Assembly (NCBI GenBank): GCA_948466335.1
Contig: CAOKAE010000003.1
Span: 1-64,000 of the forward strand
DNA: 64,000 nt
Origin: an uncultured Coriobacteriia bacterium
GTDB taxonomy: Bacteria; Actinomycetota; Coriobacteriia; Coriobacteriales; QAMH01
Reading direction: 5' to 3'
Shown here: positions 52,081 through 61,730 of the stretch, one piece after another
How positions within the stretch are numbered: the first letter of the stretch is position 1
Layout: every line of letters begins with the position of its first letter
Translations under genes and position numbers: made by a program
Notes under the pieces: generated by a model
Told to the model about the DNA's origin: nothing
The model's input: only the letters and a program-made list of their open reading frames with translations
Databases searched by the model: none

Positions 52081-52404
52081 TCACACCAGCATCAGCAGCG
52101 CGTAGGACGCCACGCCGGCGACGATGCACCAGACGAGGGATTTCGTCTTGTATCCCACCACGAACACGAGCGCCGCCGAGATGAACGGGATCATGGCCGG
52201 CCACGCCCCCGTGGCCCAGCTGTCGAGCACGATGAGGTCGTTGGCCACGAGCGCGGCGAAAGCCGCGGGCGGGATGAGGTTGAGCAGACGCACGGCATTG
52301 GCCGGCAAGGTGCGGCCCTTGAGCGCGAACACGGGAATCACGCGGCAGGCAAGCATCGTGAGCGCGACCGATGCCGTGATGATGGCGAAGTCGGCCCAGC
52401 TCAC
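52081..52404 (-). CDS. azlD: AzlD-family branched-chain amino acid export subunit
   Basis: A 107-aa small membrane protein with about four helices; ACRVIPVFALKGRTLPANAV and LNLIPPAAFAALV are the AzlD signature. It partners AzlC to export leucine, isoleucine and valine (and azaleucine). The GTG start overlaps the azlC stop by 4 nt. Confidence 0.92.
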   Translation of the reverse strand: MSWADFAIITASVALTMLACRVIPVFALKGRTLPANAVRLLNLIPPAAFAALVANDLIVLDSWATGAWPAMIPFISAALVFVVGYKTKSLVWCIVAGVASYALLMLV

Positions 52405-53108
52405 GAACGCTCACCTCGCCTCGCGCCGTCTGGCTTCGTGATCGTCGCGTGGATGTAGCCGGCAAACATGCCCGCCAGCGCCCCGAGCAAGATGGCGGGC
52501 CCCGAAAGCCCCGTGAGCTTGCACAGCAGCACGCCGAGCACCGCCACGCCCACGGTGATGAGGTTCGTTACCGTGACCTTCTGCATGCACAGCAGGCAGA
52601 TGAAGATCGAGGTCATGGCAAAGGACGCGATGGCCGTGGGCACCGACACGAGGTTGCCGATGAGCGCGCCCATCACGCAGGCAAAGGCCCACGACGACTG
52701 GCTGCACAGGTTGACGACGGTGGCGCGCTTGACGTCCCAGCCGCCGTTCTCGAAGCGCGCGAGGTTGACGCCGAAGCTCTCGTCGGTGACCGTGGCACCG
52801 AAAAGAAAGGTCAGGCGCTTGCTCACGCTCTCGCAATAGCGCGACAGCGAGGCGCCGTAGAGCATCTGCCGCGTGTTCACGAGCGTCACGCTCAGGATGA
52901 TGGAAAGCAACGGATTGCCTGCGAGCCACATGTTGGGAATCATGTACTGGCCGGCTCCGGAGTAGAAGATGACGCACATGATGAGCACCATCAACCAGTC
53001 CATGCCAGCCTGCTGGCACAGCAGGCCGCAGGGAAGGCCCAGCACGATGTAGCCCGCCATGATGGGCAGGGCCGCCTTGAGTCCGTCTGTGAATACGCTT
53101 CGGTTCAT
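52401..53108 (-). CDS. azlC: AzlC-family branched-chain amino acid permease
   Basis: A 235-aa membrane protein. GLKAALPIMAGYIVLGLPCG, FYSGAGQYM, VNTRQMLYGASLS and TDESFGVN are AzlC motifs. It follows birA by 21 nt and is coupled to azlD, so bioY-birA-azlC-azlD may be one transcript. Confidence 0.94.
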   Translation of the reverse strand: MNRSVFTDGLKAALPIMAGYIVLGLPCGLLCQQAGMDWLMVLIMCVIFYSGAGQYMIPNMWLAGNPLLSIILSVTLVNTRQMLYGASLSRYCESVSKRLTFLFGATVTDESFGVNLARFENGGWDVKRATVVNLCSQSSWAFACVMGALIGNLVSVPTAIASFAMTSIFICLLCMQKVTVTNLITVGVAVLGVLLCKLTGLSGPAILLGALAGMFAGYIHATITKPDGARRGERS

Positions 53109-53129
53109 AGAACAGACGATGATAGCAGG

Positions 53130-54125
53130 TCACTCCGCGAGTTGGCTCGAGGGAATGTGGACCTCACCGCTTGCGAGCGTGCGCTGCGTACCGTCATCGA
53201 GCTGCACGCGCAGGGAGAAGTCGTCGTCGATGCCGATAACGAGCGCCTCGAAGCTGTCGTCGCCCACGTGGGCCTCGACGCGCCTGCCATCGAGAATCGA
53301 GCGGGCGCGGTACTCGTCCAGATGCGGCATGGACCCGATGCGCTCGTAGCCGGCCATGAAGCGGTTGACGGTACCGGCCACGATGGAGCAGCGTAGGGCG
53401 TTCGCGTCCTCGCTTTCACCGACGAGCGAGCCGGCGACGCCATCTGCCTTGTCAAAGCCACCCTCGGGTTCGATCACGTTGACGCCGATGCCCACCACCA
53501 CGTAGGCAATCGACCGGGTCTCGGCATCGAAACTCGCCTCGCTCAGGATGCCGCTCACCTTGCGTCCGTCCACGAAGACGTCGTTCACCCATTTGATCTG
53601 CGCGCGCCTGCCGGTGCACTCGTCGATGGTGGCGGCCAGGCAGACGGCCGCGTAGCTCGTGAGGAGCGCCACATCGCCGATGGCGAAGTGCGGGCGTAGG
53701 ACGAGGGTGAAGTAGACGCCGGTGTCCCGAGGCGAGGCAAAGGAACGACCCTGACGACCGCGACCCGCGCTCTGGGAATTCGCGACGACGAGCGTTCCTT
53801 CAGGCGCGCCGTCTTCCGCGAGTTGCTTGGCGACCGTGTTGGTCGAGGACACGCGTTCGCGGAAATCGACCGTGACGCGCTCGTCGTCGATGAGCCGTGC
53901 GATGGCCGCGGCGTCGAAGGTGCTCGGGGACGACACGAGCCGGTGTCCGCGTCGCGTGACGCTCTCGACGACATGCCCCTCGTCACGCAGCGCGTTCACG
54001 GCCTTCCACACGCTGTTGCGCGAGAGGCCAAGCTGGTCCGCGAGCTCGCTTCCGGAAACGAAGCCGCCCTCAGCCTTCGCAAGAAGCTCCAGCACCCGTT
54101 CTTTCGTGGTCGTTTGCATGCCCAT
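53130..54125 (-). CDS. birA: Biotin-protein ligase / biotin operon repressor
   Basis: A 331-aa bifunctional BirA. The N-terminal winged helix (LADQLGLSRNSVWKAVNALR, about 22-50) makes it a DNA-binding repressor; SAGRGRQGRSF binds biotinyl-AMP, and IKWVNDVFVDGRKVSGIL is the ligase core. It starts inside the last 56 nt of bioY (overlap), so translation is coupled. ATG at 54125 or 54119. A probable operator for it precedes bioY. Confidence 0.95.
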   Translation of the reverse strand: MGMQTTTKERVLELLAKAEGGFVSGSELADQLGLSRNSVWKAVNALRDEGHVVESVTRRGHRLVSSPSTFDAAAIARLIDDERVTVDFRERVSSTNTVAKQLAEDGAPEGTLVVANSQSAGRGRQGRSFASPRDTGVYFTLVLRPHFAIGDVALLTSYAAVCLAATIDECTGRRAQIKWVNDVFVDGRKVSGILSEASFDAETRSIAYVVVGIGVNVIEPEGGFDKADGVAGSLVGESEDANALRCSIVAGTVNRFMAGYERIGSMPHLDEYRARSILDGRRVEAHVGDDSFEALVIGIDDDFSLRVQLDDGTQRTLASGEVHIPSSQLAE

Positions 54126-54684
54126 AGGGTAGCACGCGTTGCCACCCCGTCGCCTTGCGCACCGCGACGGCCACGGCAATGGCAAACACGGCCTTGGCGC
54201 AGTCGACGGCGATGAAGGGCGCGTCGGCCACGAGGAACGCCGTGAGGGGATCGCTCTGGGTGAGCACCATGAACCACAGCCAGCCCAGTATGTCGGCGAT
54301 GACGATGATGCAGCCGGCGGCGACGGCATCGCAGACGACCTGCCGCACGCCGCGACGCTCCAGAGCGCGTCGCATGAGGCTCGCGAACGCCACCGCGATG
54401 GGATAGCTCACGAGAAAACCGCCCGTGGGGCCGAGGATCTTGCCGAACCCACCGGTCATGCCCGAGAACACGGGAAGCCCCACGGCTCCCATGAGCAGGT
54501 AGACGCCGCAGCACGCCGCCGCCTGCCCCGGCGTGAGCAGCAATGCCATGAGAATGATGACGGCGGTCTGCAGCGTGAAGGGCACGGGGCCGATCGGGAT
54601 GGTGAAGAAGCAGGAGACGACGAGGAGCGCGACGAGCAATCCGCAGGTCACGATGGTTTTCGTAGGGATTTTCACGGCAGACAT
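54070..54684 (-). CDS. bioY: Biotin transporter substrate-binding protein BioY
   Basis: A 204-aa membrane S-component that takes up biotin, alone or with an ECF module. Six hydrophobic segments; IPIGPVPFTLQTAVIILMAL, GAVGLPVFSGMTGGFG and LGPTGGFLVSYPIA are diagnostic. The stop lies within birA. Expression is probably repressed by BirA through the palindrome at 54702-54731. No biotin synthesis genes are in the window, consistent with uptake. Confidence 0.95.
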   Translation of the reverse strand: MSAVKIPTKTIVTCGLLVALLVVSCFFTIPIGPVPFTLQTAVIILMALLLTPGQAAACCGVYLLMGAVGLPVFSGMTGGFGKILGPTGGFLVSYPIAVAFASLMRRALERRGVRQVVCDAVAAGCIIVIADILGWLWFMVLTQSDPLTAFLVADAPFIAVDCAKAVFAIAVAVAVRKATGWQRVLPYGHANDHERTGAGASCEG

Positions 54685-54701
54685 CCATTCTCTCGGTTAA
54701 A

Positions 54702-54731
54702 TGTCACCCTATAATTACCTAATGGGTGACA
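54702..54731 (-). promoter_or_regulatory. Probable BirA operator/promoter of bioY-birA
   Basis: TGTCACCC and GGGTGACA are perfect complements with a 14-nt AT-rich spacer, the same architecture as known BirA boxes (8-bp arms, 14-16-nt spacer). TTATAG in the spacer (minus strand) and TTGACT about 18 nt further upstream can serve as -10 and -35, so binding would block the promoter. Confidence 0.7.
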
Positions 54732-54748
54732 ATAGTCAAGAGAATGGC

Positions 54749-55543
54749 CTACGCCATGCCGGCGAGCGTGACGCCCAGGAGCACGACGCCCGCACCCACG
54801 AGCAGGCCCGCGATCGTGAGCTTGGCGTTGTCGGTACGCAGCGCATGGGGCGCGAGCTCGCAGATGACGATGTAGAGCAGCAGGCCGACGGTGAGCGCGA
54901 TCATGAAGTGCACGATATGGTCATCGGCCGCCGAGCCGATCGCGAACATGAGAAGGCCGCCCACGAAGGTCGAGAGCGCCGCGACGGCCAGGATGCCGAC
55001 ACGCCGACCAAGGGACTGGTTGCGCACGCCGGCGTAGATGATCATGCCCATGGGCATGTTGTGGATGCCGATGCCAAAGGCGAGCAGCAGCGCCGCGGTG
55101 ACCGATTGCGTGGCCACGCCGTAGACGGACATGCCCTCGATGACGTTGTGGACGGTGAGCGCGATGACGACGGCGACGCTCACGTGCAGCGCACTGCCAT
55201 GGGGATGCCCGGAAACCACCGGGGCGTGACCGCGGGCTTCGCCGCCCTCCCCCTCATGGCCGTGACTTCCGTGACCGTCGTGATCCGAGTCCGGCAAAAA
55301 GCGATCGAGCAACGCGAGGGCCGCAAAGCCCAAGACAACCGCGATGACGGTGACGACCCAGCCGATGTGCTCGACGCCCTCGAAGGTCTCGGGCAGCAGG
55401 TCGAGCACGAGCAACATGACGATGGCGCCAAGGGCGACCGCAACCGAAAGCTCGCTCACGCGATGCTCGTTTCTGGCGAGGCCGGCGATGGCCGCGCCGA
55501 TCAGCACGAAGATGCCGAGTACGAATGTGATGAGTAAGCCCAC
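54749..55543 (-). CDS. ZIP-family metal transporter
   Basis: A 264-aa ZIP (ZupT-like) importer of zinc, iron or manganese with about 8 helices. The metal site is formed by ALTVHNVIEGMSVYG and GIGIHNMPMGMII; a His-rich cytoplasmic loop DHDGHGSHGHEGEGGEARGH lies between helices 3 and 4. GTG start at 55543 with AAAGGCG. It ends 17 nt before the bioY operator. Confidence 0.93.
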   Translation of the reverse strand: MGLLITFVLGIFVLIGAAIAGLARNEHRVSELSVAVALGAIVMLLVLDLLPETFEGVEHIGWVVTVIAVVLGFAALALLDRFLPDSDHDGHGSHGHEGEGGEARGHAPVVSGHPHGSALHVSVAVVIALTVHNVIEGMSVYGVATQSVTAALLLAFGIGIHNMPMGMIIYAGVRNQSLGRRVGILAVAALSTFVGGLLMFAIGSAADDHIVHFMIALTVGLLLYIVICELAPHALRTDNAKLTIAGLLVGAGVVLLGVTLAGMA

Positions 55544-55574
55544 GGGCGCCTTTCGTCGTTGTCGATGTGCTCAT

Positions 55575-55585
55575 GCTAGCCTAGC
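55575..55585. promoter_or_regulatory. Inverted repeat upstream of ZIP gene
   Basis: GCTAG-C-CTAGC is a perfect 11-bp palindrome about 32 nt before the GTG start, a possible metalloregulator site. Confidence 0.3.
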
Positions 55586-55663
55586 TAAATGTCGGATTGG
55601 TATCAATTGCCCAGGAGGACTATTCTGTTACCAGACGAAAAACAAATGCGCGGATGAGATAAA

Positions 55664-55695
55664 TGGAGACAAGTGCACAGGGTATTTGTCTCATG
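55664..55695. repeat. Family A2 hairpin upstream of SLC13 gene
   Basis: GGAGACAAGTGC and GGTATTTGTCTCAT form the arms; the left side is more degraded than in other copies. It ends 24 nt before the start codon. Confidence 0.75.
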
Positions 55696-55718
55696 ATGCG
55701 AAGGGAGGTGGCACGACG

Positions 55719-57176
55719 ATGAAGAAGGCGGTCAAGCGGCAGCAGCTCAAGCGCAGCCTCGGCGCCATCGGCGGTATCGTCGTCGGCCTCCTCATGGCAC
55801 TCTTCGTGCACCCGGACGGCCTGGGCCAGCAGGGGTGCTACGTGCTCGCCATCCTCGCGGCCGCCATCGTCTGGTGGATATGCGCGGTGCTGCCCGAATT
55901 CGCCACCGCCCTCATCATGGTCGCGCTCTTCGCGCTCGTCGGCCAGATACCGGCCGCGACGAGCTTCTCGTTCTTCTCCAACCCCATCTGGTGGCTGCTC
56001 GTGGGAGCCTTCGCCATCGGCCTGGGCATGAAGGAGACGGGGCTGCTCAAGCGCATGGCGCTCGCCATCGTGAGCCGCTTTCCCTCGTCCTTTGCCGCGC
56101 AGGTCATCGGCTTTTACGCCTGCGGCACCGTGCTCGGTCCGCTCATCCCCTCCATGGCCGCCAAGGCATCGCTGCTCGCACCGCTGGCCATGGAGGTAGG
56201 GGACATCCGTGGCTACAGGCGCCAGGGACGCGAGGCGACCGGCCTGTTCCTCGCGATGTTCACCGGCGTGCAATCCGCCGCACCGGCGTTCATCAGCTCG
56301 TCGATCGTCGGCTACACCCTGCTCGCGATCTATCCCGAGGCCGTCCAGGCGCAGTTCGACTTCGTGCACTGGTTCGTGAGCGCGTTGCCGTGGTTCATCC
56401 CCATGACCATCCTCAACCTCGTGGCCCTCGTGCTCATCTACCGCCCACGCGCCAAGGATGCCGCCACGGGCGAGGTGGCCGCAAGCTCGGCCGAGGCCCC
56501 CGCACCCGGCGAGGACGAGATCATGGCCAAGCGCCGCGAGCTCGGGTCCATGAGCCTCGACGAGCGCCGCATGGCCATCATCACGGCCGTGACCGTGCTG
56601 CTGTGGGTCACGCAAAGCCTGCACGGCATGGCCGCCTGGATTCCCGCCGTCGGCGCGCTCGTCGCGATGACCGCCTGCGGCATCATCAACAAGAAGAACT
56701 TCGGGCCAGGCATCGGCTGGGGCTCGCTCATCTTCATCGGCATCGTGCTCGGTCTTGGTGACGTCTTTGCCGACGCCGGCATCACCGAATGGATCGTCGC
56801 CGAATGTACGCCGCTCGTCATGGCGCTCGCGGACAACCCCTACCTGCTCGTCATCGGCATCGCGCTCATCACGATCGCGGCGCGCTTCCTCATCGTCTCG
56901 CAGACGGCGTTCATCAACATCTTCCTCGCCTTCGTCATTCCCATCGCCATCGCGCTGGGAATCAGCCCCTGGGTCATCGGCATGGCGAGCTACACCGTCA
57001 TCAACGTATGGTTCGTGAAGTACCAAAATCCCGTCTACCTGGCCGCGTTCTACAGCGTCGACGGCAAGATGGCCAAACACGGCAAGCTCGCTGAGTACTG
57101 CGTGCTCTACACCGTGATATCGATTGTCTGCCTGCTCATCGCCGTACCCTTCTGGCAGGCCATGGGCCTCTTCTAG
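55719..57176 (+). CDS. SLC13/DASS-family anion permease
   Basis: A 485-aa transporter with about 12 helices, resembling the divalent anion:Na+ symporter (CitT/DASS) family that takes up dicarboxylates, tricarboxylates or sulfate. IWWLLVGAFAIGLGMKETGL, GVQSAAPAFISSS and RFLIVSQTAFINIFLAFV occupy the positions of the duplicated substrate and sodium motifs; a charged loop lies around residues 245-285. GGGAGGTG precedes the ATG at 55719. Substrate unknown. Confidence 0.9.
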   Translation: MKKAVKRQQLKRSLGAIGGIVVGLLMALFVHPDGLGQQGCYVLAILAAAIVWWICAVLPEFATALIMVALFALVGQIPAATSFSFFSNPIWWLLVGAFAIGLGMKETGLLKRMALAIVSRFPSSFAAQVIGFYACGTVLGPLIPSMAAKASLLAPLAMEVGDIRGYRRQGREATGLFLAMFTGVQSAAPAFISSSIVGYTLLAIYPEAVQAQFDFVHWFVSALPWFIPMTILNLVALVLIYRPRAKDAATGEVAASSAEAPAPGEDEIMAKRRELGSMSLDERRMAIITAVTVLLWVTQSLHGMAAWIPAVGALVAMTACGIINKKNFGPGIGWGSLIFIGIVLGLGDVFADAGITEWIVAECTPLVMALADNPYLLVIGIALITIAARFLIVSQTAFINIFLAFVIPIAIALGISPWVIGMASYTVINVWFVKYQNPVYLAAFYSVDGKMAKHGKLAEYCVLYTVISIVCLLIAVPFWQAMGLF

Positions 57177-57200
57177 CAGCTCCGTCAGGCCATGCGCGCG

Positions 57201-58487
57201 TCAGGCGATGCTATCTCGTTTCTCCCGCGGGAAGACGATGAGCGCGATGACGTAACCGAGGACGAACATGGCCGCACCGCCGACCATGATCGGCAGGAAG
57301 CCGAAGCCATCGACGACGATGCCCCATAGCCATGCGCCCAGCCCCACGCCCATGTCGTTGGCGAGGAAGAACATCGCATTAGCCGCGCCCCAGCGCTCCG
57401 GCGGCGTGTTCTTGACCGCCATCGAGTTGAGCAGCGGAAACGCGAAACCCATGGACACGCCGAAGAACAGGCCGCTCGCGTAGAGCATGAGCTCGGATTG
57501 CGCGAAGATGAGCATGAGGAACATGACGATGCCACACAGGTTGGTGAGTGCGAAGAGGATGCGCGGCGGCACGATGTCGAGCAGGCGACCACCCAGAAAA
57601 CGCGGGGCCGTCATCGCGATGGCGCCCACGAAGAAGAACATGCCGGCGTTGGAAAAGCCCAGCGACTGGGCGTAGAGCGCGGTATAGGTCACCGGGATGG
57701 CAAAACCCAGGCAAATGACGATCATCGGCAACGCACCCACGAAGGCGCGCTTCTCGAAGAGCGCCGCAAGCCCCCGGTACCGGTTCTCGTCGACGACCTC
57801 CTCCTCGACGGCCTCGACATCGCCCTCGGCCGCCTCCTCGGCAAGACGGCGGCGACGCTCCTCGAGCACGCGGTATTCCGAGGTCTCGGGCAGCCGTTCG
57901 ATGTGCTTCTCGTAGTTGCAGCACATGACGAGGATGAGCAGCGCCGCGCCCACGCCGGCGACGCCCACGAAGAGGCTCTCGGTGAAGACGAGCGAGCAGA
58001 GGAAGATACCGAAGGCCGGGCCGAACGCCATGCCGAGCGACTGCCCCAGGGCATAGTAGCCAATGCCCTCGCCCAGACGCTCGGTCGGCAGCACGTCTGC
58101 GGCGGCGGTCGCGCTCGCCGTCGTCACGAAGGCAAAGCCGATGCCCTGCAGCGCGCGCAGCACGATCTGCGGATAGAAGCCGGGGAGCGGGATGGCGAGT
58201 GCCGAGCCCGCGATGAGCAGCAGCGCGCCTGCGACCATGATGCGCTTGCGCCCCGTGCGATCGATGATGCGCCCGGCGAAGAGACGCGCGACGGCCGCGG
58301 CGATGGAGAAGTCCAGGATGAGCGCGCCGGCAAAACCCGTCGAGCCGCCGATGCGCGTGATGTAGAGCGGCGTGCCGTTGTTGAGAGCCTGGCAGGAGAC
58401 GAACGCGCAAAACGCGATGGCAAGCGTGAGGGTGAAGTCACCCGTCCACAAACGCTGCGTCCCGCGCCCCCGCTTCGCGCTCGACAC
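57201..58487 (-). CDS. MFS transporter
   Basis: A 428-aa major facilitator with 12 predicted helices. FAGRIIDRTGRKRIMVAG is the loop 2-3 signature; a charged central loop (EERRRRLAEEAAEG, about 200-245) separates the halves. Likely a drug or metabolite exporter; substrate unknown. GTG start at 58487 follows GGGGGAGG. The family A1 hairpin at 58515 lies 27 nt upstream. It converges with the SLC13 gene at a 24-nt gap. Confidence 0.88.
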   Translation of the reverse strand: MSSAKRGRGTQRLWTGDFTLTLAIAFCAFVSCQALNNGTPLYITRIGGSTGFAGALILDFSIAAAVARLFAGRIIDRTGRKRIMVAGALLLIAGSALAIPLPGFYPQIVLRALQGIGFAFVTTASATAAADVLPTERLGEGIGYYALGQSLGMAFGPAFGIFLCSLVFTESLFVGVAGVGAALLILVMCCNYEKHIERLPETSEYRVLEERRRRLAEEAAEGDVEAVEEEVVDENRYRGLAALFEKRAFVGALPMIVICLGFAIPVTYTALYAQSLGFSNAGMFFFVGAIAMTAPRFLGGRLLDIVPPRILFALTNLCGIVMFLMLIFAQSELMLYASGLFFGVSMGFAFPLLNSMAVKNTPPERWGAANAMFFLANDMGVGLGAWLWGIVVDGFGFLPIMVGGAAMFVLGYVIALIVFPREKRDSIA

Positions 58488-58514
58488 GATGGCCCTCCCC
58501 CTTTGCGACCAGCA

Positions 58515-58550
58515 GAATGAGACAAATGTGTCTGACCAAACTGTCTCATT
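58515..58550. repeat. Family A1 hairpin between MFS gene and folD
   Basis: AATGAGACAAATGTGTCTG with the right arm CTGTCTCATT. It sits upstream of the MFS start and downstream of the folD stop. Confidence 0.92.
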
Positions 58551-58572
58551 TTTCGATTTTCGCTGAAGGATA

Positions 58573-59424
58573 TTATAACATCGCCTCGGCAGCTTGCACC
58601 ACGTGCTTGCAGAGCACGCTCGTCGTGACGGAACCGACGCCGCGCGGCACGGGCGTGACGGCGTCGACGACGTCGACCACATCGTCGAAGGCGATGTCAC
58701 CCACGAGCGTGCCGTCCTCGGTCACGTTGATGCCGACGTCGATGAGCGTCTGCCCGGCGCTCGCGTGCGGCTTGCCGATCATGGCGGCGCGACCCACGCA
58801 GGCCACGACGATGTCGGCCTCGCGTGCCAACCTCTCCAGCTCGACCGTGCGCGAATGGGCGATGGTAACGGTCGCATTGCGCTCGAGCAGCAGCATCGAA
58901 AGCGGTCTGCCGATCACGAGGCTGCGTCCGATGACGACGGCGCGCTTGCCGGCCACCTCGATGCCGTAATGGTCGAGAATCTCGATGCAGGCCTGCGCCG
59001 TGCAGGGCGCGAAGCCCACGTTGGCTCCCGTGAAGATGGCGCCGAGCGAGCGCTCGTTGCAGGCATCGACGTCCTTGTACGTCGCGAGCGCGTTGCACAC
59101 GCGCTCCTCGTCGACGTGGGTAGGCAGGGGACGCAGAATGAGCAGGCCATGCACGCTGTCATCGGCATTGACGGCCTCGACGCACGCCACGAGCTCGTCG
59201 GTCGTCACGCCCTCGTCGAAGACGAGCTTCTTGACCGCCACGCCCGTGACCTCGGCACGCTTGCACGCGCCACGTTCGTAGGAAAGGTCGTCCGGCCTCT
59301 CGCCCACGCGCATGATGGCAAGCTGCGGCACAACACCCTGCCCCCTGAGCGCCTGGACGCGACGCATCACGTCCTCGCTGATCGCCTCGGCGACTTTCGG
59401 TCCCTCGAGTATCGTCGCGCTCAT
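58573..59424 (-). CDS. folD: Methylenetetrahydrofolate dehydrogenase/cyclohydrolase
   Basis: A 283-aa FolD interconverting methenyl- and methylene-THF using NAD(P). GLLILRPLPTHVDEERV, DVDACN, VVIGRSLVIGRPLS and TPVPRGVGSVTTSVL are family motifs. The expected catalytic Lys region reads SYERGACKRAEVTGV (family: SxxYVxxKxK), so the substrate-site Tyr is shifted and FolD may be weak in cyclohydrolase activity, which would explain the separate FchA. It overlaps fchA by 4 nt (ATGA). Confidence 0.92.
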   Translation of the reverse strand: MSATILEGPKVAEAISEDVMRRVQALRGQGVVPQLAIMRVGERPDDLSYERGACKRAEVTGVAVKKLVFDEGVTTDELVACVEAVNADDSVHGLLILRPLPTHVDEERVCNALATYKDVDACNERSLGAIFTGANVGFAPCTAQACIEILDHYGIEVAGKRAVVIGRSLVIGRPLSMLLLERNATVTIAHSRTVELERLAREADIVVACVGRAAMIGKPHASAGQTLIDVGINVTEDGTLVGDIAFDDVVDVVDAVTPVPRGVGSVTTSVLCKHVVQAAEAML

Positions 59425-60053
59425 CGCAGCCGCTCCTCCACGTTCGCGAAGGTGGCGTCGGCCATGGGCACGTACCTGTCGAGTAGTTCGCGGGCCTGCG
59501 CATCGCAGGCTTCCGCATGCACGCGGTCTTTCATGAGCCGCGTGTTGACGAAGACGTTGAGGCTCGCCGCCTGCAGGGCGGCCTTGGAGATGATGACGCC
59601 GCAGCCGGCGTCCGAAATGACGACGGGACTACCCACCGCGGCAAAGCGCACACACAGCTCGATGGCACGGCCGCAGGCACGCATGATGTCGAGCGGCACG
59701 GCGGCCGCATCACGCAGACAGGCCTCCAGGACCTCGGCCTTGTGCGCCTTTTCCTCGTCGGTCGCGCTCGGCAGGCCATAGGCGGCCGAAAGCGGCACGA
59801 AGGCTTCGGCATCGGCCTCGACAAGCGCGAGCAGATGGACCTGCAGATCGTCGGCATCGAGCATGAGCTCGAGGATCTCCGGCTCGGCCTCGGCGTACTT
59901 GGGCTTGCCCACAGTGAGCGCACCCACCATGTCGCCCAGACCCGCGCCGATGGCACCCACGAGCGCGGCCGCGCCCCCGCCACCGGGGGCCGGCTCCTTC
60001 GAGGACAGGACCTCGACGAACTTCTCGCAGCTCAGCTCGACGCTCTTCGTCAT
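59421..60053 (-). CDS. fchA: Methenyltetrahydrofolate cyclohydrolase (FchA/FTCD-like)
   Basis: A 210-aa cyclodeaminase-fold protein. EPAPGGGGAAALVGAIGAGL is the conserved folate-binding loop, and DAEAFVPLSAAYGLP carries the conserved Asp. In acetogens the homologue converts formyl-THF to methenyl-THF; the context between fhs and folD supports that over a histidine-degradation role. It starts immediately after the fhs stop (TAGATG). Confidence 0.92.
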   Translation of the reverse strand: MTKSVELSCEKFVEVLSSKEPAPGGGGAAALVGAIGAGLGDMVGALTVGKPKYAEAEPEILELMLDADDLQVHLLALVEADAEAFVPLSAAYGLPSATDEEKAHKAEVLEACLRDAAAVPLDIMRACGRAIELCVRFAAVGSPVVISDAGCGVIISKAALQAASLNVFVNTRLMKDRVHAEACDAQARELLDRYVPMADATFANVEERLR

Positions 60054-61730
60054 CTAGAACAGCCCCGTGATCTTGCCGTCGCTGTCAACGTCGATCTTCT
60101 CGGCGCTCGGCACCTTGGACAGGCCCGGCATCGTCATGATGTCGCCGGTCAACGCGACGATGAAGCCCGCACCTGCGGACACGGTGAGATTGCGCACCGA
60201 GATGCGGAAATCGCGCGGAGCACCGAGCAGGGCGGGATTATCGCTGAACGAGTACTGCGTCTTGGCCACGCACACCGGCAGATCGCCAAAGCCCTGCTCC
60301 TTGAGAAGCTTGAGCTGAGCCGGGGCGTTCTCGACGAAGTCGACACCGTCGGCGTGGTAGATCTTGCGCGCGATCGCATCGAGCTTGTCCTCGATGGACG
60401 TGCCCTCGAGTTCGTAGGAGTAGGTCATCTGCGAGGGGGTCTCGCAGGCGTCGACCACCGCGCGGGCCAGCTTCGTGGCACCGGCGCCGCCCTTGGCCCA
60501 GTGCTCGGAGAGCACCGCGTTGACGCCCAGCTCGGCGCATTTCTCCTCGACGAGCTTAAGCTCGGCGGCCGTGTCGGTCGGGAAGGCGTTGATGGCCACG
60601 ACGACCGGCAGGCTGTAGACGTCCTGAATGTTGCCCACGTGCTGCAACAGGTTGGGCAGGCCGCGCTCGAGCGCCGCGAGGTCCTCGGTTCCCAGCTCGT
60701 CCTTGGCAAGGCCGCCATGCATCTTGAGAGCGCGCACCGTGGCCACCACCACGACGGCCGACGGCGCCACACCGGCAAAGCGGCACTTGAGGTCGAGGAA
60801 CTTCTCGGCACCCAGGTCAGCACCGAAGCCGGCCTCGGTCACGACGTAATCGGCGAGCTTGAGCGCCGTGGTCGTGGCGATGACGGAATTGCAGCCATGG
60901 GCGATGTTCGCGAAGGGGCCGCCGTGCACGAGCGCCGGGGTGTGCTCGAGCGTTTGCACCAGGTTGGGCTTGAGAGCGTCCTTGAGCAGGGCCGCCATGG
61001 CACCCACGGCCTTGAGGTCGGCGGCGGTGACGGGCTTGCCGTCGTAGGTGTAGCCCACGACGATGCGGGCCAGGCGAGCCTTGAGGTCATCGATGTCGGT
61101 CGCCAGGCAGAAGATCGCCATGATCTCGGAGGCCACCGTGATCTGGAAGCCGTCCTCACGCGGCACGCCCTGCTTGGCGCCACCCAGGCCGTCCACGATG
61201 TGACGCAGCTGGCGGTCGTTCATGTCGACGGCGCGCTTCCAGGTGATGGACTTGGGGTCGATGCCGAGCTCGTTTCCCTGCTGGATGTGGTTGTCGAGCA
61301 TGGCCGCGAGCAGGTTGTTGGCCGCACCGATGGCGTGGAAGTCGCCGGTGAAGTGCAGGTTGATGTTCTCCATGGGCACGACCTGGGCGTATCCGCCGCC
61401 AGCCGCACCACCCTTGATGCCGAAGACGGGGCCGAGGGAAGGCTCGCGCAACGCGACGATCACGTCCTCGCCAATCTGGCGCATACCATCGGCCAGACCC
61501 ACGGACGTCGTGGTCTTGCCCTCGCCCGCCGGCGTCGGGGTGATGGCAGTCACGAGGATGAGCTTGCCGTCAGGTTTGCCAGCGTAGTCCTTGAGCACCG
61601 AGATGTTGTCGACCTTGGCCATGTACTTGCCATAGGGCTCGAGGTACTTCTCGTCGATGCCCGCCTGCGCGGCGACCTCGGTGATGGGCTCCATCTCGCA
61701 TGCTTGCGCGATTTCGATATCAGACGGCAT
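60054..61730 (-). CDS. fhs: Formate-tetrahydrofolate ligase
   Basis: A 558-aa ATP-dependent enzyme that binds formate to THF, entry to the methyl branch. [19 protein letters not shown] is the P-loop; [19 protein letters not shown] and [13 protein letters not shown] follow. GAAGGAGAGG precedes the ATG. It is 134 nt downstream of the MetVF gene; the spacer carries a CCGGCA/TGCCGG hairpin and a GCGC-bounded hairpin but no clear terminator. Confidence 0.97.
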   Translation of the reverse strand: MPSDIEIAQACEMEPITEVAAQAGIDEKYLEPYGKYMAKVDNISVLKDYAGKPDGKLILVTAITPTPAGEGKTTTSVGLADGMRQIGEDVIVALREPSLGPVFGIKGGAAGGGYAQVVPMENINLHFTGDFHAIGAANNLLAAMLDNHIQQGNELGIDPKSITWKRAVDMNDRQLRHIVDGLGGAKQGVPREDGFQITVASEIMAIFCLATDIDDLKARLARIVVGYTYDGKPVTAADLKAVGAMAALLKDALKPNLVQTLEHTPALVHGGPFANIAHGCNSVIATTTALKLADYVVTEAGFGADLGAEKFLDLKCRFAGVAPSAVVVVATVRALKMHGGLAKDELGTEDLAALERGLPNLLQHVGNIQDVYSLPVVVAINAFPTDTAAELKLVEEKCAELGVNAVLSEHWAKGGAGATKLARAVVDACETPSQMTYSYELEGTSIEDKLDAIARKIYHADGVDFVENAPAQLKLLKEQGFGDLPVCVAKTQYSFSDNPALLGAPRDFRISVRNLTVSAGAGFIVALTGDIMTMPGLSKVPSAEKIDVDSDGKITGLF

